From the IMG/VR virus record IMGVR_UViG_3300028025_000251, positions 1-41,746 of that record: 41,746 nt of DNA; one strand, written 5' to 3'. This document shows positions 40,900 through 41,746 of the stretch, one piece after another (positions within the stretch are counted from its first letter, which is position 1; every line of letters begins with the position of its first letter). The notes under the pieces are model-generated. The model was given only the letters and a program-made list of their open reading frames with translations, did no database searches and had not been told where the DNA came from. The position numbers were made by a program, and so were the translations under genes. Source of the DNA: a virus.

Positions 40900-41746
40900 C
40901 TTTGAATATCTGACTAATGTCCATTACAACTTTGTAGGCTTGCACATTGGTAGAACCAAATGCCGCTTTCCATCCTGCCGCCATCTGCTTGCGTGACTTC
41001 TCTTTCAAGATGCCTCTACGCTCAAGCTCACCTTCAAACCAAGTTGGGCTAAGTTTATTCTGACGTAGATATTCTTTGACTGCGCTGGTAGATAACCAAA
41101 TCACACCTTCATCCACATCGGCAGTAATGCTCAGCGCATTGCGAGGCTCCATGACATGCTTGCCGTTACGGAACACCAATGCATTCTGAATGTTCTTATT
41201 GATGAAGTCACCAAGTACGCTCTCTGCTTTGGACTCATCGTCCTCTGCTCTGCCATCGATCAACCGGATGAAGCCTTCACCTACAACTGTAAAGATGCGG
41301 TCAAGATCAAACTCAGTCAGACCCATGTTATTAGTGATCTTCCCTGCAATGCGTGTTGTACTAATTAGATTAGACAGAAAACGATATTCTGCGTTCTTTG
41401 AATACTGCTCACCAACAGACAGGTATTCTGTCTTGAGGCGTTTACGCAGTTCAGGTACGCCTATCTTAAACAACTCTGGTATGTACAGCGGCCCGGCGTG
41501 ACCGTGATGGGTTTTCAATGATTCAAACATTAACAAGCCACGCTCATCCGTTAGCTCATACCCGGGAACCATAGGTTTGTGAATGGTTGGCTCAAGGATA
41601 CGCATCTCTTCTGCATTTGTATCGCCCTTGAATGTAGACATCAACTCACGAAGCTTTGTATTGGTTGTGATGATCGCAATCAGTTTAGTTACATAGGTTG
41701 CTTCGCGCTCTTGGTTGGCTGATGACATCATCCGCAGTTTGGGTTG
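40862..41746 (-). CDS. C-terminal part of a large phage protein (possibly DUF927-type ATPase/helicase), truncated at window edge
   Basis: At least 289 residues from ATG 41731, but the frame stays open through the window end (five further codons, no stop, no ribosome-binding site), so the gene probably continues outside. Seen: REATYVTKLIAIITTNTKLR, GYELTDERGLLMFESLKTHH, EYRFLSNLISTTRIAGKITN, LGDFINKNIQNALVFRNGKH, RKQMAAGWKAAFGSTNVQAY and an acidic/Thr tail. The style matches the C-terminal part of large replication ATPases of aquatic phages that carry a DUF927-type domain, but no Walker motif lies in the visible part. Function is therefore tentative. The stop overlaps the next minus-strand gene by 38 nt. 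Confidence 0.55.
   Translation of the reverse strand, partial: QPKLRMMSSANQEREATYVTKLIAIITTNTKLRELMSTFKGDTNAEEMRILEPTIHKPMVPGYELTDERGLLMFESLKTHHGHAGPLYIPELFKIGVPELRKRLKTEYLSVGEQYSKNAEYRFLSNLISTTRIAGKITNNMGLTEFDLDRIFTVVGEGFIRLIDGRAEDDESKAESVLGDFINKNIQNALVFRNGKHVMEPRNALSITADVDEGVIWLSTSAVKEYLRQNKLSPTWFEGELERRGILKEKSRKQMAAGWKAAFGSTNVQAYKVVMDISQIFKDDEDTTATTTTE

Overview
The window is a large part of a tailed double-stranded DNA phage genome (class Caudoviricetes). It carries the packaging, capsid, tail, lysis and virion-internal genes, nearly all on the + strand and tightly packed with 1-8 nt stop/start overlaps. The portal, two adaptor-like proteins, a P22 gp10-like nozzle protein and very large internal proteins suggest a short-tailed (podovirus-like) virion; I see no tail tube, sheath or classical tape-measure gene. 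The small-gene repertoire (short Lys/Gly-rich proteins, cyanophage-type small fibre genes, LPD-type giant protein) resembles what I know of uncultured aquatic phages. The host cannot be fixed from sequence, but the endolysin and holin types fit a Gram-negative bacterium. I found no integrase, tRNA or CRISPR array.

Layout: (1) 1-361, leader without a convincing gene. (2) 362-4831, small terminase, large terminase and portal. (3) 4828-6491, an inserted enzyme pair: a 2-oxoglutarate/Fe(II) oxygenase and a PF11397-type (Skp1-GlcNAc-transferase-like) glycosyltransferase, joined by 4-nt overlaps. (4) 6488-10076, a small coiled-coil protein, a GroES-like co-chaperonin, scaffold, two head-associated proteins and the major capsid protein, ended by a clear intrinsic terminator. 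(5) 10213-11966, two beta-rich virion proteins and a second glycosyltransferase. (6) 11959-15332, a cassette of small basic Gly/Lys-rich proteins around one adaptor-like protein and a zinc ribbon. (7) 15329-21875, second adaptor, paired beta-rich proteins, an 11-repeat fibre protein, a 1032-residue tail fibre and its small companions. (8) 21927-24003, lysis module (GH108 endolysin, 3-TM holin, further small membrane proteins). (9) 24014-40681, gp10-like nozzle and five large virion or ejection proteins, including a 1244-residue protein with a roughly 310-residue Pro-Thr/Ser-Val repeat tract and a 2391-residue polyvalent protein with an HELLH metallopeptidase motif. (10) 40678-41746, two minus-strand genes converging on the late genes, probably the edge of the replication region.

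The most interesting hypothesis is a phage-encoded hydroxyproline glycosylation system. In Dictyostelium, a prolyl-hydroxylase of the 2OG-Fe(II) class (PhyA) and a PF11397 enzyme (Gnt1) act in sequence to put GlcNAc on hydroxyproline of Skp1. Here a 2OG-Fe(II) oxygenase and a PF11397-like transferase are adjacent and apparently translationally coupled inside the structural operon, and the same operon encodes a mucin-like virion protein made largely of T-P-T-V and S-P-T-V units. The enzyme assignments rest on visible motifs; the substrate link is inference.
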